DNA of 64,000 bases from an uncultured Halieaceae bacterium (GTDB lineage Bacteria; Pseudomonadota; Gammaproteobacteria; Pseudomonadales; Halieaceae), in NCBI GenBank assembly GCA_938074045.1, contig CALJGI010000021.1, positions 1 to 64,000 on the forward strand. The letters are read 5' to 3'. Below the pieces are notes generated by a model. That model did not search any database and was not told the DNA's origin. It worked only from the letters and a program-made list of their open reading frames with translations. Positions within the stretch are counted from its first letter, which is position 1, and every line of letters begins with the position of its first letter. The position numbers and the translations under genes were made by a program. This document shows, piece by piece, positions 51,122-60,886 of this stretch.

Positions 51122-53518
51122 TCAGTGCCAACGATAACTGAAGCTGACGCCGTATTCGCGGGGTCGGTTGGTTGTAATACGGTCATTGCCGAAATACGTA
51201 TTATGGAAAAAGACATTGTCATACAACTCGGCACGCTCATCGCTCAAGTTATTAACATAGGCCGTCAAATCCCACTGCTCTGTCGTCAATCCCAGTTTGA
51301 AGTCAGTAATGCTGTATGCGCCCTGTTCTCTATGGGGTGTTCCAGAATCCGGGGCGAACTCTTCGAGCTGATTCACACTCTCATCCTGATGGCTGTATTG
51401 CAGCCGTGCAAACATTTCACCACCATCCACAAGGTTCGAAGGCCAGCTGTATTGAGCGTAGGCATTCAATTTGAACTCAGGTACATTTGGCAGCCTGGTT
51501 CCCTTCTCAACAATGTCAGTTACTTCAAAAGTCTCTGCTGTTTCCGCCTCCAGGAACAACATATTCACACCCAATTCCCAATTCGCAGTGGGAGCGGCTT
51601 TGATATCCAGTTCCAGCCCGGACTGTTCTGCGTCACCCACATTACCCACAACAACCTGGAATGGCTGTGCACAGGAATCGATCTCTGGCACTTCTCCGGC
51701 TTCACAAGGCTGGAAGCTCGGATCGATCACTTCCACCTGATAATCTTCCCAGGTCATAAAGAAGTAGGTCGCATTGACCTGCAAGCGGCCATCCATCCAC
51801 CGGGACTTGGCACCCACTTCATAGTTTGTCAGCGTATCTGGGTCATAGGAGTTGGGGAATTTGCTATAGGGCGTTCGGTTTCGGTTAATACCGCCTGCTC
51901 GGAAGCCTTCGGAAAACAGGGCGTACACCATTCTTTCGTCGTCAAAATTGTAGGTGACCGAGGCCTTGGTCACCACATCATCGGTTTTACCTTTGGAGAT
52001 GAAGCGATCAGGCCAATTCGGGGAAATAATAAATGGCTTATCTACCCAGTAATTTCGGTCCTGCTCCACCTCAAACCACCGCACACCAATCTCGGCGGAC
52101 CAATGCTCGTTGAAATCGTATGCAAAGTTGCCGAATACCGCTTTTTGCGTCCAGTCAGAACTATCTGCAGAGAGCCACCATGAGGGGTCAACGCCTGATG
52201 GCTCGTAATAGGTCAGCCATGATTGATAAGACAGGGTATCCAAAAATTCCGGGGTAATCGCCCGGTAAACCCAATCTTCTGACTTATCTTCGTAAAATGC
52301 ACCCAACACCCACTGATAATTATCTTCGTTTCTGGATAGACGAACTTCCTGCGTGAAGCGGCTATTTTCCTGCTCCAGGGTATTAAAACCGACTGTATCT
52401 TGATCGTAACGGGTCTGGCCGGACCAGCAGTAGTAAGCGTAGTAAGGGCAAAAGTTGACGTTGAAGTATGCGGAGTATTCAGTCCGGTCAAAGACGTAGT
52501 CGATTTCGCGCTCGAAGTAACTCGTTGTCGACAATACATCGATATTACCGATGGTGCCTTCCACCGTCAGCGCAGTCTGCCACCATTCGTCATCACGGGT
52601 ATCTTTGTAAAACTTGACCGTCTTGAGGTCGCCTACCAATGGGTCGTAGTCGTTTCTGCCTTCTGCCTCATGCTTTTGATACATAGCTGAGAGGGTTGCG
52701 GACCAATCGTCATTGATATTCCAGCGTGCTGAAACACGGCCGCCGCGATGATCAACGCTATTGATGTCCTTGCCGACTACATTGCTGTTGTCTTTGGTTC
52801 CAAGCTGTGGTGACACGCCAAACACATTGTCGACGAAACCGCCGTCTTCAGCGGAGAAGCCCACCAGACGTATCGCAAACTTGTCCTCTACAATCGGAAT
52901 ATTCAGGACCAGACTGACATCATGGCTTTCGGAAGATTCGGATCCGGTTTTGGCAGAAATATCCAATTTGCCCATAAACTCTGTGGGATCGGCCTTATTG
53001 GTGATGATACGCAAGGTGCCAGACTGTGAGCTGTCACCGTAGAGCGTTCCCTGAGGGCCAGCCAATGACTCTACCCGTTCAATATCTACCATGCGGGGTT
53101 CAGGGTTGATGGCAAACTGTGTAAGTGGTTGTTCGTCGATATACAGCGCGGCAGATGATGCAGCGATAAAGGTTTCAGCGGAATCAGAAACGCCACGGAA
53201 AATCAGCTTGTTCGCACCAGCGGTGCCGCCCACGTGGGATACGCTGGGGAGGAACCGTATAACATCCTCCATATTCTGGAGACCCTGGCGTTCCAATTCA
53301 TCACCGGTAAATGCCTGAACACTGGCAGATACATCCTGCAGGCTCTCAGCTCGCTTACGTGCGGTTACGATAACCTCTTCGAGACCGCCCTGAGCACCCT
53401 CTTCCTGGGCGATGACAACACCGGTCTGGCTGGCGAGCGCAACGGAAACCGCCGCGGCCATGGTTCCTTTCTGGGGGATAGCTCCCTGCGTCATTGATCC
53501 ACGTGCTTTACTATTCAT
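51122..53518 (-). CDS. TonB-dependent outer-membrane receptor, second
   Basis: A 798-residue receptor. ATG 53518 has GAGG ten bases upstream; the mature start is after a signal-peptide-like VALASQTGVVIAQ. A TonB-box-like LEEVIVTARKR precedes the plug (LQDVSASVQAFTGDEL), and the barrel ends YGVSFSYRWH rather than the usual terminal Phe, a slightly unusual C-terminus. Ligand unknown. Its upstream region is shared with the hydroxylase gene, and TPR-sulfotransferase follows that gene, a grouping that may mark a modification-linked uptake system. Confidence 0.88.
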   Translation of the reverse strand: MNSKARGSMTQGAIPQKGTMAAAVSVALASQTGVVIAQEEGAQGGLEEVIVTARKRAESLQDVSASVQAFTGDELERQGLQNMEDVIRFLPSVSHVGGTAGANKLIFRGVSDSAETFIAASSAALYIDEQPLTQFAINPEPRMVDIERVESLAGPQGTLYGDSSQSGTLRIITNKADPTEFMGKLDISAKTGSESSESHDVSLVLNIPIVEDKFAIRLVGFSAEDGGFVDNVFGVSPQLGTKDNSNVVGKDINSVDHRGGRVSARWNINDDWSATLSAMYQKHEAEGRNDYDPLVGDLKTVKFYKDTRDDEWWQTALTVEGTIGNIDVLSTTSYFEREIDYVFDRTEYSAYFNVNFCPYYAYYCWSGQTRYDQDTVGFNTLEQENSRFTQEVRLSRNEDNYQWVLGAFYEDKSEDWVYRAITPEFLDTLSYQSWLTYYEPSGVDPSWWLSADSSDWTQKAVFGNFAYDFNEHWSAEIGVRWFEVEQDRNYWVDKPFIISPNWPDRFISKGKTDDVVTKASVTYNFDDERMVYALFSEGFRAGGINRNRTPYSKFPNSYDPDTLTNYEVGAKSRWMDGRLQVNATYFFMTWEDYQVEVIDPSFQPCEAGEVPEIDSCAQPFQVVVGNVGDAEQSGLELDIKAAPTANWELGVNMLFLEAETAETFEVTDIVEKGTRLPNVPEFKLNAYAQYSWPSNLVDGGEMFARLQYSHQDESVNQLEEFAPDSGTPHREQGAYSITDFKLGLTTEQWDLTAYVNNLSDERAELYDNVFFHNTYFGNDRITTNRPREYGVSFSYRWH

Positions 53519-53663
53519 GGGCAATACAACCTCAGTTGTTACAGTGACATTTAATCCTCCTTTATAGCCGATGCGCAGTCGACTGGCAATATACCAATGC
53601 CACTTATTCGACGTAATCACCTTAGCCCGTAAGTCTGACACGATCAGATAGCCTCTATTCCTC

Positions 53664-53682
53664 GATAATTATGGTAATTTTC
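53664..53682. promoter_or_regulatory. Weak candidate Fur box
   Basis: GATAATTATGGTAATTTTC shares 14 of 19 positions with the consensus GATAATGATAATCATTATC. It is between the receptor (start 53518) and the divergent hydroxylase (start 53774). Iron control of this receptor would fit, but the match is imperfect. Confidence 0.3.
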
Positions 53683-53773
53683 ACAATCTTCGAGTCATTC
53701 TCAGGTGCTGACTTATTGCTGGATGGACAGTACCATCGATCGCCTCCTCTGCGAATGAATCATCAGACCTTAC

Positions 53774-54343
53774 ATGGACATTGAACAACTCTGCAAAAGC
53801 CTGGGGCCCATCGATATTGACGACCTTCGCACCGCGATTCTCGCTGAAGCGCAGGAAGCCTGGTTCAGCAATACAGAACGGCAAAACAGCTATGAAGTGC
53901 ATCGACAGACCAGATCGATGGTATTGGTGTTTTGTGATGGGCCAATGCATGACCTGGAAGTGAGTAAGGAGACTGCCTGGGACAGACTGGCGTCCTCCGC
54001 TGTCCCTGTTATGCACGAGTTAATAGCTCGTTGCTATCCTCCCGGTGGAACCATTATTCGTGCCATGGCGGCTAACCTGCCGCCCAAGGGGCGAATCAAA
54101 ACTCACTATGATGCCCACGCCAGTTTTCGCTATAGCCACAGAATCCACGTGCCGATTACAACAAATCCACGAGTCCGTTTCATGATTGACGGACGTCCTC
54201 ACCAGTTGTCAGTGGGCGAGGCCTACGAAATCAATAATCAAAAGATGCACAGCGTGATGAATACCGGTCAAGAAGACCGTATCACATTTATTTTTGATTA
54301 CCTGCCTCCCGGGGCCATTGCTCAATCCCAACAATCTGCATAG
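53774..54343 (+). CDS. Aspartyl/asparaginyl beta-hydroxylase-like 2-oxoglutarate dioxygenase
   Basis: A 189-residue protein of the Asp_Arg_Hydrox family. H111 and D113 in HYDAH, H159 in QKMHSVMN and R169 in DRITFIF fit the iron (His-x-Asp...His) and 2-oxoglutarate (Arg) ligands. The family hydroxylates aspartate or asparagine side chains or free arginine derivatives; small bacterial members have unknown substrates. It is convergent with the sulfotransferase (stop adjacent) and divergent from the TonB receptor. Confidence 0.84.
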   Translation: MDIEQLCKSLGPIDIDDLRTAILAEAQEAWFSNTERQNSYEVHRQTRSMVLVFCDGPMHDLEVSKETAWDRLASSAVPVMHELIARCYPPGGTIIRAMAANLPPKGRIKTHYDAHASFRYSHRIHVPITTNPRVRFMIDGRPHQLSVGEAYEINNQKMHSVMNTGQEDRITFIFDYLPPGAIAQSQQSA

Positions 54344-56380
54344 TTACGTCTGGGTCAGTGTGGTAAAGCACTTTGGCTGCCACTCTTTCGGCAAATCTCG
54401 CAGCACGGGTTCGAGCACTTCAATCAAAGGGGCAAGATGCGCCTCAAAATTGCGCCAGGATTGGACCGAGGTGCTATAAATCGGCTGCCTGACCTGCTCA
54501 GAGCTGGCGGTCTTTACTGCCCGCTGGGTCTCATAAAATGCCAGGCAGGACTCCTCAAAAGGCAGGTCACAATACTCCAGGATACGTTTCACCTGCCCAT
54601 CCAGATCCGCAACCACCTCCTCATACTGCACGCGCAACACTTTCGCCGGCAGCACAGACTCCCAATAATCCATGACCCGCAGATACTCCAGATAGAACTC
54701 ACCCAGTTCGTAGAGATCGTAGGTAAAAGGCTGACCACGGGCAAACAGCTGTTTGTAACTGCCAAAACAACTGTCCAGAGGATGGCGCCGGGCATCGATG
54801 ATTTTCGCGTTGGGCAGGGTAAGGTGAATAAAACCGACATGGGCAAAATTATTGGGGAGTTTGTCCGTAAATCGTGGCTTTTCCCCAGCGCGATGTCGCT
54901 GTGCTCGATGCACATAGTCCTCGCCAAGTGTAGCAAAGGCGCTAACATCCAGTGCCAGGACGCTTTCCGGGTAATTTTTACCCTCCTCGCTGAAACGCCT
55001 CGTTGTCTTGGCGACGCGACTCAACTCCGGCAGTTCATGGGTTCCCTCCACTTGGGAGTGACTCGCCAGTATCTGTTCCTGCAGCGTGGACCCTGAGCGC
55101 GGCAGCCCGACAATAAATATTGGGGCGTCTGCGGTGTGCCCGGCGCCCTGATGGCGCTGCAAAAATTCTGCGGAAAATACTTCGATAAACTTGTCGTGAG
55201 TATCCAGGGTATTTACCGGATCGTAGGACTCCCATTGCCGTCGAACTGCATTGCCTTCCTGGTAAAACTCGAATGACTGATCGTAGTCTCCACGGTCTTC
55301 ACTGGCCTTTCCCAGCGCAAAAAGAATATTGGCACGGGGTTCGTCACCCAGCTCTGGTCGAGCAATCTGCTCTTCCATGGCGGCAATTTCAGCGTCCTCA
55401 AAGCGGAAGGTCTTGAGGTTTGCCAGACTCCAGTAAGCTTCTCCATGACCCGGATTATGCTGTGCACACCGCCGATACGCAGAAATAGCCTCTTCGTTGC
55501 GACCAATTGTCTTTAGCACATGCCCCATTCCGGCCAACGCACCGGCGTGTCCCTCGTTATGCACCAGGGCCTTGGCAAACATCTCGCTGGCCTCTTCCTG
55601 GTTACCGCGCAGGGCGGTAATAGTGCCCATGGCGGTATAGGCATTCGGCTTGCGCGGTTCCAACTGCAGCGCCCTTTGTAAGGCGGCCATAGCGTCATCA
55701 AGCTCATCCTGTTCCTGATGAGCGAGCGCCAGATCCATCCAACCCTGGAAGAAGTCCGGTGCCAGCGCCAGCGCTTTTTCCAACAATACCGCGGCATCAC
55801 CCCATTGTTTGGCTTTCATGGCAATGCCTGCCATGAGACGCAGGGCATCGACATCTTCAGGGTTGCGGGCCAAAACCGAGCGGTATATTTGCTCCGCTTC
55901 GCGCGGATTTCCCATGCGCTGCTGACGCAAGCCCTCGATCAATTCTTCCCGGTACGGAGTGAGTTTGAAGGATGCCTCAAACGCCTCTCCCGCATCTTCG
56001 TCCCGACCCAGACCAGCGAGCACACGCCCCAGTTTCAACTTGATCGATCGACTATCCGGCTCAAGTTTTTCCGCCGCCAACAGACATTCCCGGGCGGCAG
56101 ATAATCGACCCTGCAACATAAAAACTTCCCCCAGCCCTTCATGCGCCCGGGAAAAATCAGGAAACAACTTCGCCGCTCGTGACAATGGCCGCTCAGCCTG
56201 TTCTATTTTGTGTTGCTTGATAAGACTGGCACCGAGCAGACACAGGAGATTAGGGTCTTTGGGCGTCTCCTGTAGTGCTCTTCGGCACACCTTTTCAGCC
56301 GTCTCGGCGTCGCCGCCCTGCATAAAGGTAGCAGCACGCTCAAAAGATTGTCGAGCTAGCTGTTGTTCTGAATTGTCCAC
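54344..56380 (-). CDS. TPR-repeat sulfotransferase family protein
   Basis: A 678-residue protein. Residues about 1-370 hold roughly ten tetratricopeptide repeats (typical unit AYWSLANLKTF or GDAAVLLEKALALAPDFFQGWMDLA). The C-terminal third is a sulfotransferase with the PAPS-binding loop GLPRSGST at 425-432 and HPLDSCFG further on. No signal peptide or membrane segment, so it is cytoplasmic. TPR-sulfotransferases may sulfate proteins or carbohydrates; the substrate is unknown. Linkage with the hydroxylase and TonB receptor is suggestive. Confidence 0.87.
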   Translation of the reverse strand: MDNSEQQLARQSFERAATFMQGGDAETAEKVCRRALQETPKDPNLLCLLGASLIKQHKIEQAERPLSRAAKLFPDFSRAHEGLGEVFMLQGRLSAARECLLAAEKLEPDSRSIKLKLGRVLAGLGRDEDAGEAFEASFKLTPYREELIEGLRQQRMGNPREAEQIYRSVLARNPEDVDALRLMAGIAMKAKQWGDAAVLLEKALALAPDFFQGWMDLALAHQEQDELDDAMAALQRALQLEPRKPNAYTAMGTITALRGNQEEASEMFAKALVHNEGHAGALAGMGHVLKTIGRNEEAISAYRRCAQHNPGHGEAYWSLANLKTFRFEDAEIAAMEEQIARPELGDEPRANILFALGKASEDRGDYDQSFEFYQEGNAVRRQWESYDPVNTLDTHDKFIEVFSAEFLQRHQGAGHTADAPIFIVGLPRSGSTLQEQILASHSQVEGTHELPELSRVAKTTRRFSEEGKNYPESVLALDVSAFATLGEDYVHRAQRHRAGEKPRFTDKLPNNFAHVGFIHLTLPNAKIIDARRHPLDSCFGSYKQLFARGQPFTYDLYELGEFYLEYLRVMDYWESVLPAKVLRVQYEEVVADLDGQVKRILEYCDLPFEESCLAFYETQRAVKTASSEQVRQPIYSTSVQSWRNFEAHLAPLIEVLEPVLRDLPKEWQPKCFTTLTQT

Positions 56381-56482
56381 ACTGGATCACTTGGCTATGT
56401 CGGGAGCCTGCAGATTCTATAGCATATTCGCTGTCGCGGGATATACTCTGAGCCTGTTCTTCATAGTTGGCGGTTCCACAGA

Positions 56483-57367
56483 TTGAAAACCTTCACCCAG
56501 GCCCTCGATTTAACAGAGTTGGCCATTACGGCAGAACTGCCGCTTACACCGGACAGCGACAGAGCCTCAATTCTTCGTGAGATTGAGCCAGCGCGTTCGC
56601 TGGTGGACGCCGTGCACATCCCCGACAATCGATTTGGGCGAATCCATATGTCACCCCTGGCCGTCGCCGCAATGCTACTTTCGGAACAGATTGATCCGGT
56701 GGTGGAATTCAGTTGTCGGAACCGTAATCGCGTCGCCCTGTTAAGTGACTTATTGGGAGCGCGCGCTCTGGGCGTGACCAGTCTCATGCTGGTACGTGGG
56801 AAAAAAGCACCCCAGGAGTATATGCCCCAGGCGAAATACCTGGTCGATACCAACGTCACTGAACTGATTGAACTGGCGAAAAATGTATATGCAGATGAAG
56901 AGCTGGGGCACACCATCAACTACTTACTCGGAACAACTGCCACAGTGCACGAGCAACTGGAGGACTGGAATCCGGAAAGAATCGGCGCAAAGTCCCAGGC
57001 CGGTGCCGGATTCATTCAAACCCAGCCATGCTTTAACGCAGAGGCGCTCGCTGCCTATGTCCGTCACCTGATCACTCATCGCGTCACACACAACGTCAGT
57101 ATCGTAGTCAGCACTACGCCACTCGCATCTTACGATGAGGCATTACAGCTACTGGATGGGAGAACGCACCTGCGTATTCCTGCCTCTATCCTTGACCGGC
57201 TGAAAAATGCCGCCAATCCCCAACAGGAAGGCATCGATATCTGTGCCGAGTTCTTACAGGAAGCTGCCGCGATTCCTGGGGTGTCAGGGGTTCATCTGTG
57301 TGGAACGAATTCACTGCAGTCCGTTGCTGAAACGCTGCTCCAGTCTGGGATCTGCCGGGGTGACTGA
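56483..57367 (+). CDS. Methylenetetrahydrofolate-reductase-like protein
   Basis: A 294-residue protein with the MTHFR TIM-barrel pattern: an early Glu in AITAELPL (E19) in the catalytic position and GAGFIQTQPCFN at the strand that binds flavin and folate in MetF. The rest of the sequence is divergent and the FAD contacts are only partly kept. It may reduce methylenetetrahydrofolate or act on another C1 folate. TTG 56483 is the apparent start. Linking it to the demethylation genes at 33-43 kb is an inference from chemistry. Confidence 0.72.
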   Translation: MKTFTQALDLTELAITAELPLTPDSDRASILREIEPARSLVDAVHIPDNRFGRIHMSPLAVAAMLLSEQIDPVVEFSCRNRNRVALLSDLLGARALGVTSLMLVRGKKAPQEYMPQAKYLVDTNVTELIELAKNVYADEELGHTINYLLGTTATVHEQLEDWNPERIGAKSQAGAGFIQTQPCFNAEALAAYVRHLITHRVTHNVSIVVSTTPLASYDEALQLLDGRTHLRIPASILDRLKNAANPQQEGIDICAEFLQEAAAIPGVSGVHLCGTNSLQSVAETLLQSGICRGD

Positions 57368-57410
57368 AGATCGCAGGCAGTCAGTAAAGGTGAGCTGGCG
57401 GGTGGACCAC

Positions 57411-57584
57411 ATGCTTAAGCTGACAGTCAACACCACGCTGGCACTCATGTCCCTCTACCTGCTCCCACTGCCAGGCTTCTGGAATACCGCCCTGTTGCTA
57501 CTGGCGACTCCAGCAATAACCGTCTGGTGCCTGCGCAGATGGCCGCCCTGGACTTTTTCACAGAGTAACCGCATAAGTCAGTGA
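57411..57584 (+). CDS. Small hydrophobic peptide (uncertain)
   Basis: A 57-residue frame with two hydrophobic segments (TLALMSLYLLPLPGFW and TALLLLATPAITVWCL). It follows the MTHFR-like stop by 43 bp, or could start at GTG 57360 overlapping it. GGTGG precedes ATG 57411. No family recognised; could be non-coding. Confidence 0.4.
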   Translation: MLKLTVNTTLALMSLYLLPLPGFWNTALLLLATPAITVWCLRRWPPWTFSQSNRISQ

Positions 57585-57611
57585 TATCCGGTGTCGCGCA
57601 CTGGGGCTGCG

Positions 57612-58511
57612 CTACTGATCATCCCGGGTGCGGTAATCACCAAACGCCTGATCACGCTCCTGCAAGGCGTCAGTAAGTTTGGTCCCGCCTTCAGTTGCCT
57701 CCAGGAATGCCTTGAACGTGGGTTGATGGGTAGCCAGGGCACATATTTCCGTTCCCTGACGCAGACCATCGCGCAACCCCATGATTTCCATTTGCCTGTG
57801 CACGGCTCGCTTGTTCAGCGCCAGGATATCGGCAGGTACCTGAGCTATTCTTTCAGCCCGCTGGAGCACATGGTACTCAAGATCTTCCTCGGGAAAGGAA
57901 GCGGTGGCCCAGCCGTAGTTCACCGCTTCTCGCCCGCTGATGGCATCACCAGTGAGTAGCATTTCCATGCCCTTGCGCATACCCACCAGCCATGGATGAA
58001 ACTGCATATCAGGGACCCCGAAGCGCACTGCGGGATATCCAATCTGGGCGTCGTCAGCCACATAAACAAGATCACAGCCGGTAGCCAGTTCACTGCCGCC
58101 GGCGAGACAATAGCCGTGCACCTGGGCAATGACCGGCTTGCTCATGTCCCATATTTTCATCCAACCCTCCACCACATGTCGCGGCCATTGACTGTCACCG
58201 CCAGCCGTGTAGAAAGGATAATGTTGCCCCGCGTTACCGCCCCCGAGATCGTAGCCCGCCGAAAAGCAGTTGCCCGCACCACGGACAATCATAATGCGGA
58301 CGTTTTCATCGGCGTCGGCGGTCTGCAACGCATGCAGTAATTCCCCGCGCAGCTGATGATTAAGTGCATTGCGTTTTTCTGGTCTGTTCAGCGTCATGCG
58401 CCGAACGCCAGCGCTGGGCTCATCGATCAGCAGAACTTCGTAGCCATCCTCCCCATACCGAGGGACACCGTGATCGCGACGCTTAGCGTGGTTAGAATAT
58501 TCTTCTGTCAT
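57612..58511 (-). CDS. Enoyl-CoA hydratase/isomerase family (crotonase) protein
   Basis: A 299-residue crotonase-fold protein. The oxyanion-hole strands are visible in NCFSAGYDLGGG and GYCLAGGSELATGCDLV; MTLNRPEKRNALN begins the domain. E129 and E149 equivalents of E. coli-type hydratase were not confirmed, so it may be an isomerase, dehalogenase or other CoA-thioester enzyme. The N-terminal extension of about 30 residues is longer than usual. It is monocistronic, 24 bp downstream of the aminopeptidase gene. Confidence 0.87.
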   Translation of the reverse strand: MTEEYSNHAKRRDHGVPRYGEDGYEVLLIDEPSAGVRRMTLNRPEKRNALNHQLRGELLHALQTADADENVRIMIVRGAGNCFSAGYDLGGGNAGQHYPFYTAGGDSQWPRHVVEGWMKIWDMSKPVIAQVHGYCLAGGSELATGCDLVYVADDAQIGYPAVRFGVPDMQFHPWLVGMRKGMEMLLTGDAISGREAVNYGWATASFPEEDLEYHVLQRAERIAQVPADILALNKRAVHRQMEIMGLRDGLRQGTEICALATHQPTFKAFLEATEGGTKLTDALQERDQAFGDYRTRDDQ

Positions 58512-58535
58512 TTTTGTCCTCCAATTGGACAGTAT

Positions 58536-59579
58536 TCAATGGATCAGCTCCCGGAGAGCCCGTTGGCGCTGCGGGTAATCCAGTTCGGCGAGAGCCTTAC
58601 AAGCCAAAAAAAACTCCTGCATGGTCGCGCTGTTTGCCAGTAGCGCCTCGAACGGCGGCACCAGTTGATTGTAGGCCGCCACAGAGTTCAATTTGGCGTT
58701 GTTGATCGACCCGTTCACCCAGGCAGAGAAAGGCGAATCTCCTCCCCAGTTCTGGACCAATCGAGCATACTTTTCCCGGAACTCGTCTATGGTTTGCTTC
58801 TTGGCTTTTTCCATTTCAGTGAGCGCTATCGCTTCTTCAAACAGAACCGCCAGATCATCTCGGAGCTCGGCAACCAGTCCCGCAAACTCTTCTCGTTGGC
58901 GCCTTTCGCGCTGAAAGTCAGCGTGTTCCTGCGTCTTACCCCGTTTTATCAGCCACTGTCGAACCCCTTCTGCCGCGGTGGCGGTGGCAAAGCTTTCATT
59001 GAACGTGGTATCGCCCGCCACATATAGCACCTGGTGGGCGAGCTCATGGAAGATCAGTTCCGCCAGCCTGGCCTCACCTCGATACACAAAAGTATTCAGC
59101 ACAGGGTCGCTGATCCAACCAAGAGTCGAGTAGGCTGCCACCCCTCCCACATAGGTATCAAGTCCTTCGCCTGCCAGAGCGCCTGCAAATTCCTCTGCAC
59201 TATCCCGGCTGAAATATCCGCGATAGGCGGCACAGCCCACGATTGGATAACACCAGGTATGTGGGTCCAGAGAAAAGGCATCCGTGGCGAAAACATTCCA
59301 GACAACAAAGGGCTTGCCCGTGTCGACATAATTCATGTACTGACCCTCTGACTCCAGTGACAGCTCCTGGCTGGCAAAGGCGGTCAGCTCCTGGACCAGG
59401 CGGAGTTGGGTCCGAAGTTCCGTTTCGGTGTTCGGGTCTTCGAGCAGTTCCTGTATTGGGGTGGCAGTACGCATCAGGGCCAGTTGGCCCTGCAGGGCCT
59501 GACCGTAGTAACCCAGGGTTTCGCAGGCACTCAACCCCAACAGAACAGGCACCAGGAAAAGCAGTCGCAAGCGCGTCAT
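58536..59579 (-). CDS. Lipoprotein zinc aminopeptidase (PF10023-like)
   Basis: A 347-residue protein whose signal peptide ends in a lipobox (LGLSAC, Cys19). The zinc motif HELAH is at 178-182 with NESFAT (E195) as third ligand. The family is annotated as putative aminopeptidase. ATG 59579 overlaps the ABC1-kinase stop by 4 bp (ATGA); an earlier start would hide the signal sequence. Role in envelope peptide turnover is probable. It is coupled to two ABC1 kinases, so lipid or quinone-related functions are also possible. Confidence 0.82.
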   Translation of the reverse strand: MTRLRLLFLVPVLLGLSACETLGYYGQALQGQLALMRTATPIQELLEDPNTETELRTQLRLVQELTAFASQELSLESEGQYMNYVDTGKPFVVWNVFATDAFSLDPHTWCYPIVGCAAYRGYFSRDSAEEFAGALAGEGLDTYVGGVAAYSTLGWISDPVLNTFVYRGEARLAELIFHELAHQVLYVAGDTTFNESFATATAAEGVRQWLIKRGKTQEHADFQRERRQREEFAGLVAELRDDLAVLFEEAIALTEMEKAKKQTIDEFREKYARLVQNWGGDSPFSAWVNGSINNAKLNSVAAYNQLVPPFEALLANSATMQEFFLACKALAELDYPQRQRALRELIH

Positions 59580-60886
59580 AAAACCCGATTCACCACCAAT
59601 GTGTGCAAGTCCACCCTGGCTCCCAGTCGACCCGCCATCATAAACATGCCACCCAATTTGCGATGAAAGAATACGCTCTCCGTGGGCGGTGCCTGCCACG
59701 CATCTCTATATTCCCAGGCCGATTCACCGAATTTATTCATACGTTCCGGCAGATCAGATGCTCCAAAGTCGTAGGCACCATCGAACAGCATCGGTTCCAG
59801 CGCCAATTCAAAAGCCGACAAAACAAATTCCTGATAATCCTTTTTGTCATCCTCCATCAGATAACCAAGCCTGGTTGCCGCACTCAGCAAACGCCCACGA
59901 TCACCACTGAATGCAGCTTTCAACATACGTCGGTACCCGTTAACAAATTTGGCCTGGAATTTGCGACTTGCCCCAAAATCCATCAGCACCACGCGCCCGG
60001 TATTCGGCTGATAACCATAATTGCCAAAATTGGGATCTGTTTGCACCGTACGCAACTCAAAAAATTCGCGCAGCATAAGATCAAACATCACGGACATCAC
60101 TTCGTCACGCACCTCTTGTGACATGGCATTCAATTCTTCTATTGGCGCACTCTCCACATAACCCATCGCAAGCACCGTTTCCCGGCTCAGCGCGGGGAAC
60201 ACCTCAGGTACAACGAATCGCTCGTCCTCACACAACCACTCGCCGAACTGGGCGAGATATCTCGCCTCTGTCAGATAATCTGCCTCTGCATGCAATTGCT
60301 CAGTAGCCGCCGTCAGCAGAGGTTCTAAATCGATGTTTTCGGGGAGCAATCCGGACAGCCTCAACAGCGCAGCAATATTGTTTACATCACTGTCTATGCT
60401 TGCCGTTACTCCCGGATACTGAATTTTCAAAACGATTTCCTGTCCATCCGGAGAATAGGCCCGGTGCACCTGCCCAATAGAGGCCGCCGCCAGCGGCCGG
60501 TGATCGAAGCCATAGAACAAGGTTTCCCAATCCTCACCATAGGCATCAGTCATCGTCTGGTTTAACTGTTGCGGTGGCATTTCGACCCCGTCGTCCCGCA
60601 ATTTTGCAAGAATATCTGTGAGTTCACGGGGCAGGATAGTGCCAGTATCCATGGACAAAATCTGCCCCAGCTTCATGGCGGCGCCACGCAAATTTGCCAA
60701 CTCATCAGTAAGACGCTGCGCATTTGCAGGCGTTAACAGCATGTCCCCTGCACTGGGGCGTTCTCCCCGTCTCAATCGACGCGAGCCCTCGGCCATCATG
60801 CCTCCGGCAACGCCCCCGGCGAGCTTTACTACCCGCGCGAATCGACCCAGCCTCGAACTGGGTACCCTGGATTGTTTCCTAGACAC
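59576..60886 (-). CDS. ABC1 atypical kinase (UbiB/COQ8-like), second
   Basis: A 436-residue ABC1/AarF-family protein when started at GTG 60886 (8-bp overlap with the upstream paralogue; ATG 60943 is a longer alternative). The family's KxGQ motif is at 72-75 (KLGQ), the A-rich loop is AAASIGQVHRA, the metal motif is QTDPNFGNY, and MDFGAS carries the DFG-like element. The proteins act in ubiquinone biosynthesis or lipid homeostasis. No membrane segments at the C-terminus, unlike UbiB, so a dedicated role is possible. Confidence 0.87.
   Translation of the reverse strand: MSRKQSRVPSSRLGRFARVVKLAGGVAGGMMAEGSRRLRRGERPSAGDMLLTPANAQRLTDELANLRGAAMKLGQILSMDTGTILPRELTDILAKLRDDGVEMPPQQLNQTMTDAYGEDWETLFYGFDHRPLAAASIGQVHRAYSPDGQEIVLKIQYPGVTASIDSDVNNIAALLRLSGLLPENIDLEPLLTAATEQLHAEADYLTEARYLAQFGEWLCEDERFVVPEVFPALSRETVLAMGYVESAPIEELNAMSQEVRDEVMSVMFDLMLREFFELRTVQTDPNFGNYGYQPNTGRVVLMDFGASRKFQAKFVNGYRRMLKAAFSGDRGRLLSAATRLGYLMEDDKKDYQEFVLSAFELALEPMLFDGAYDFGASDLPERMNKFGESAWEYRDAWQAPPTESVFFHRKLGGMFMMAGRLGARVDLHTLVVNRVL

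Noticed and set aside
51047-52183. A 378-codon plus-strand open frame.
   Set aside because: It lies wholly antisense to the TonB-receptor gene, has no family resemblance and includes the terminator hairpin. The receptor frame has clear domain structure.
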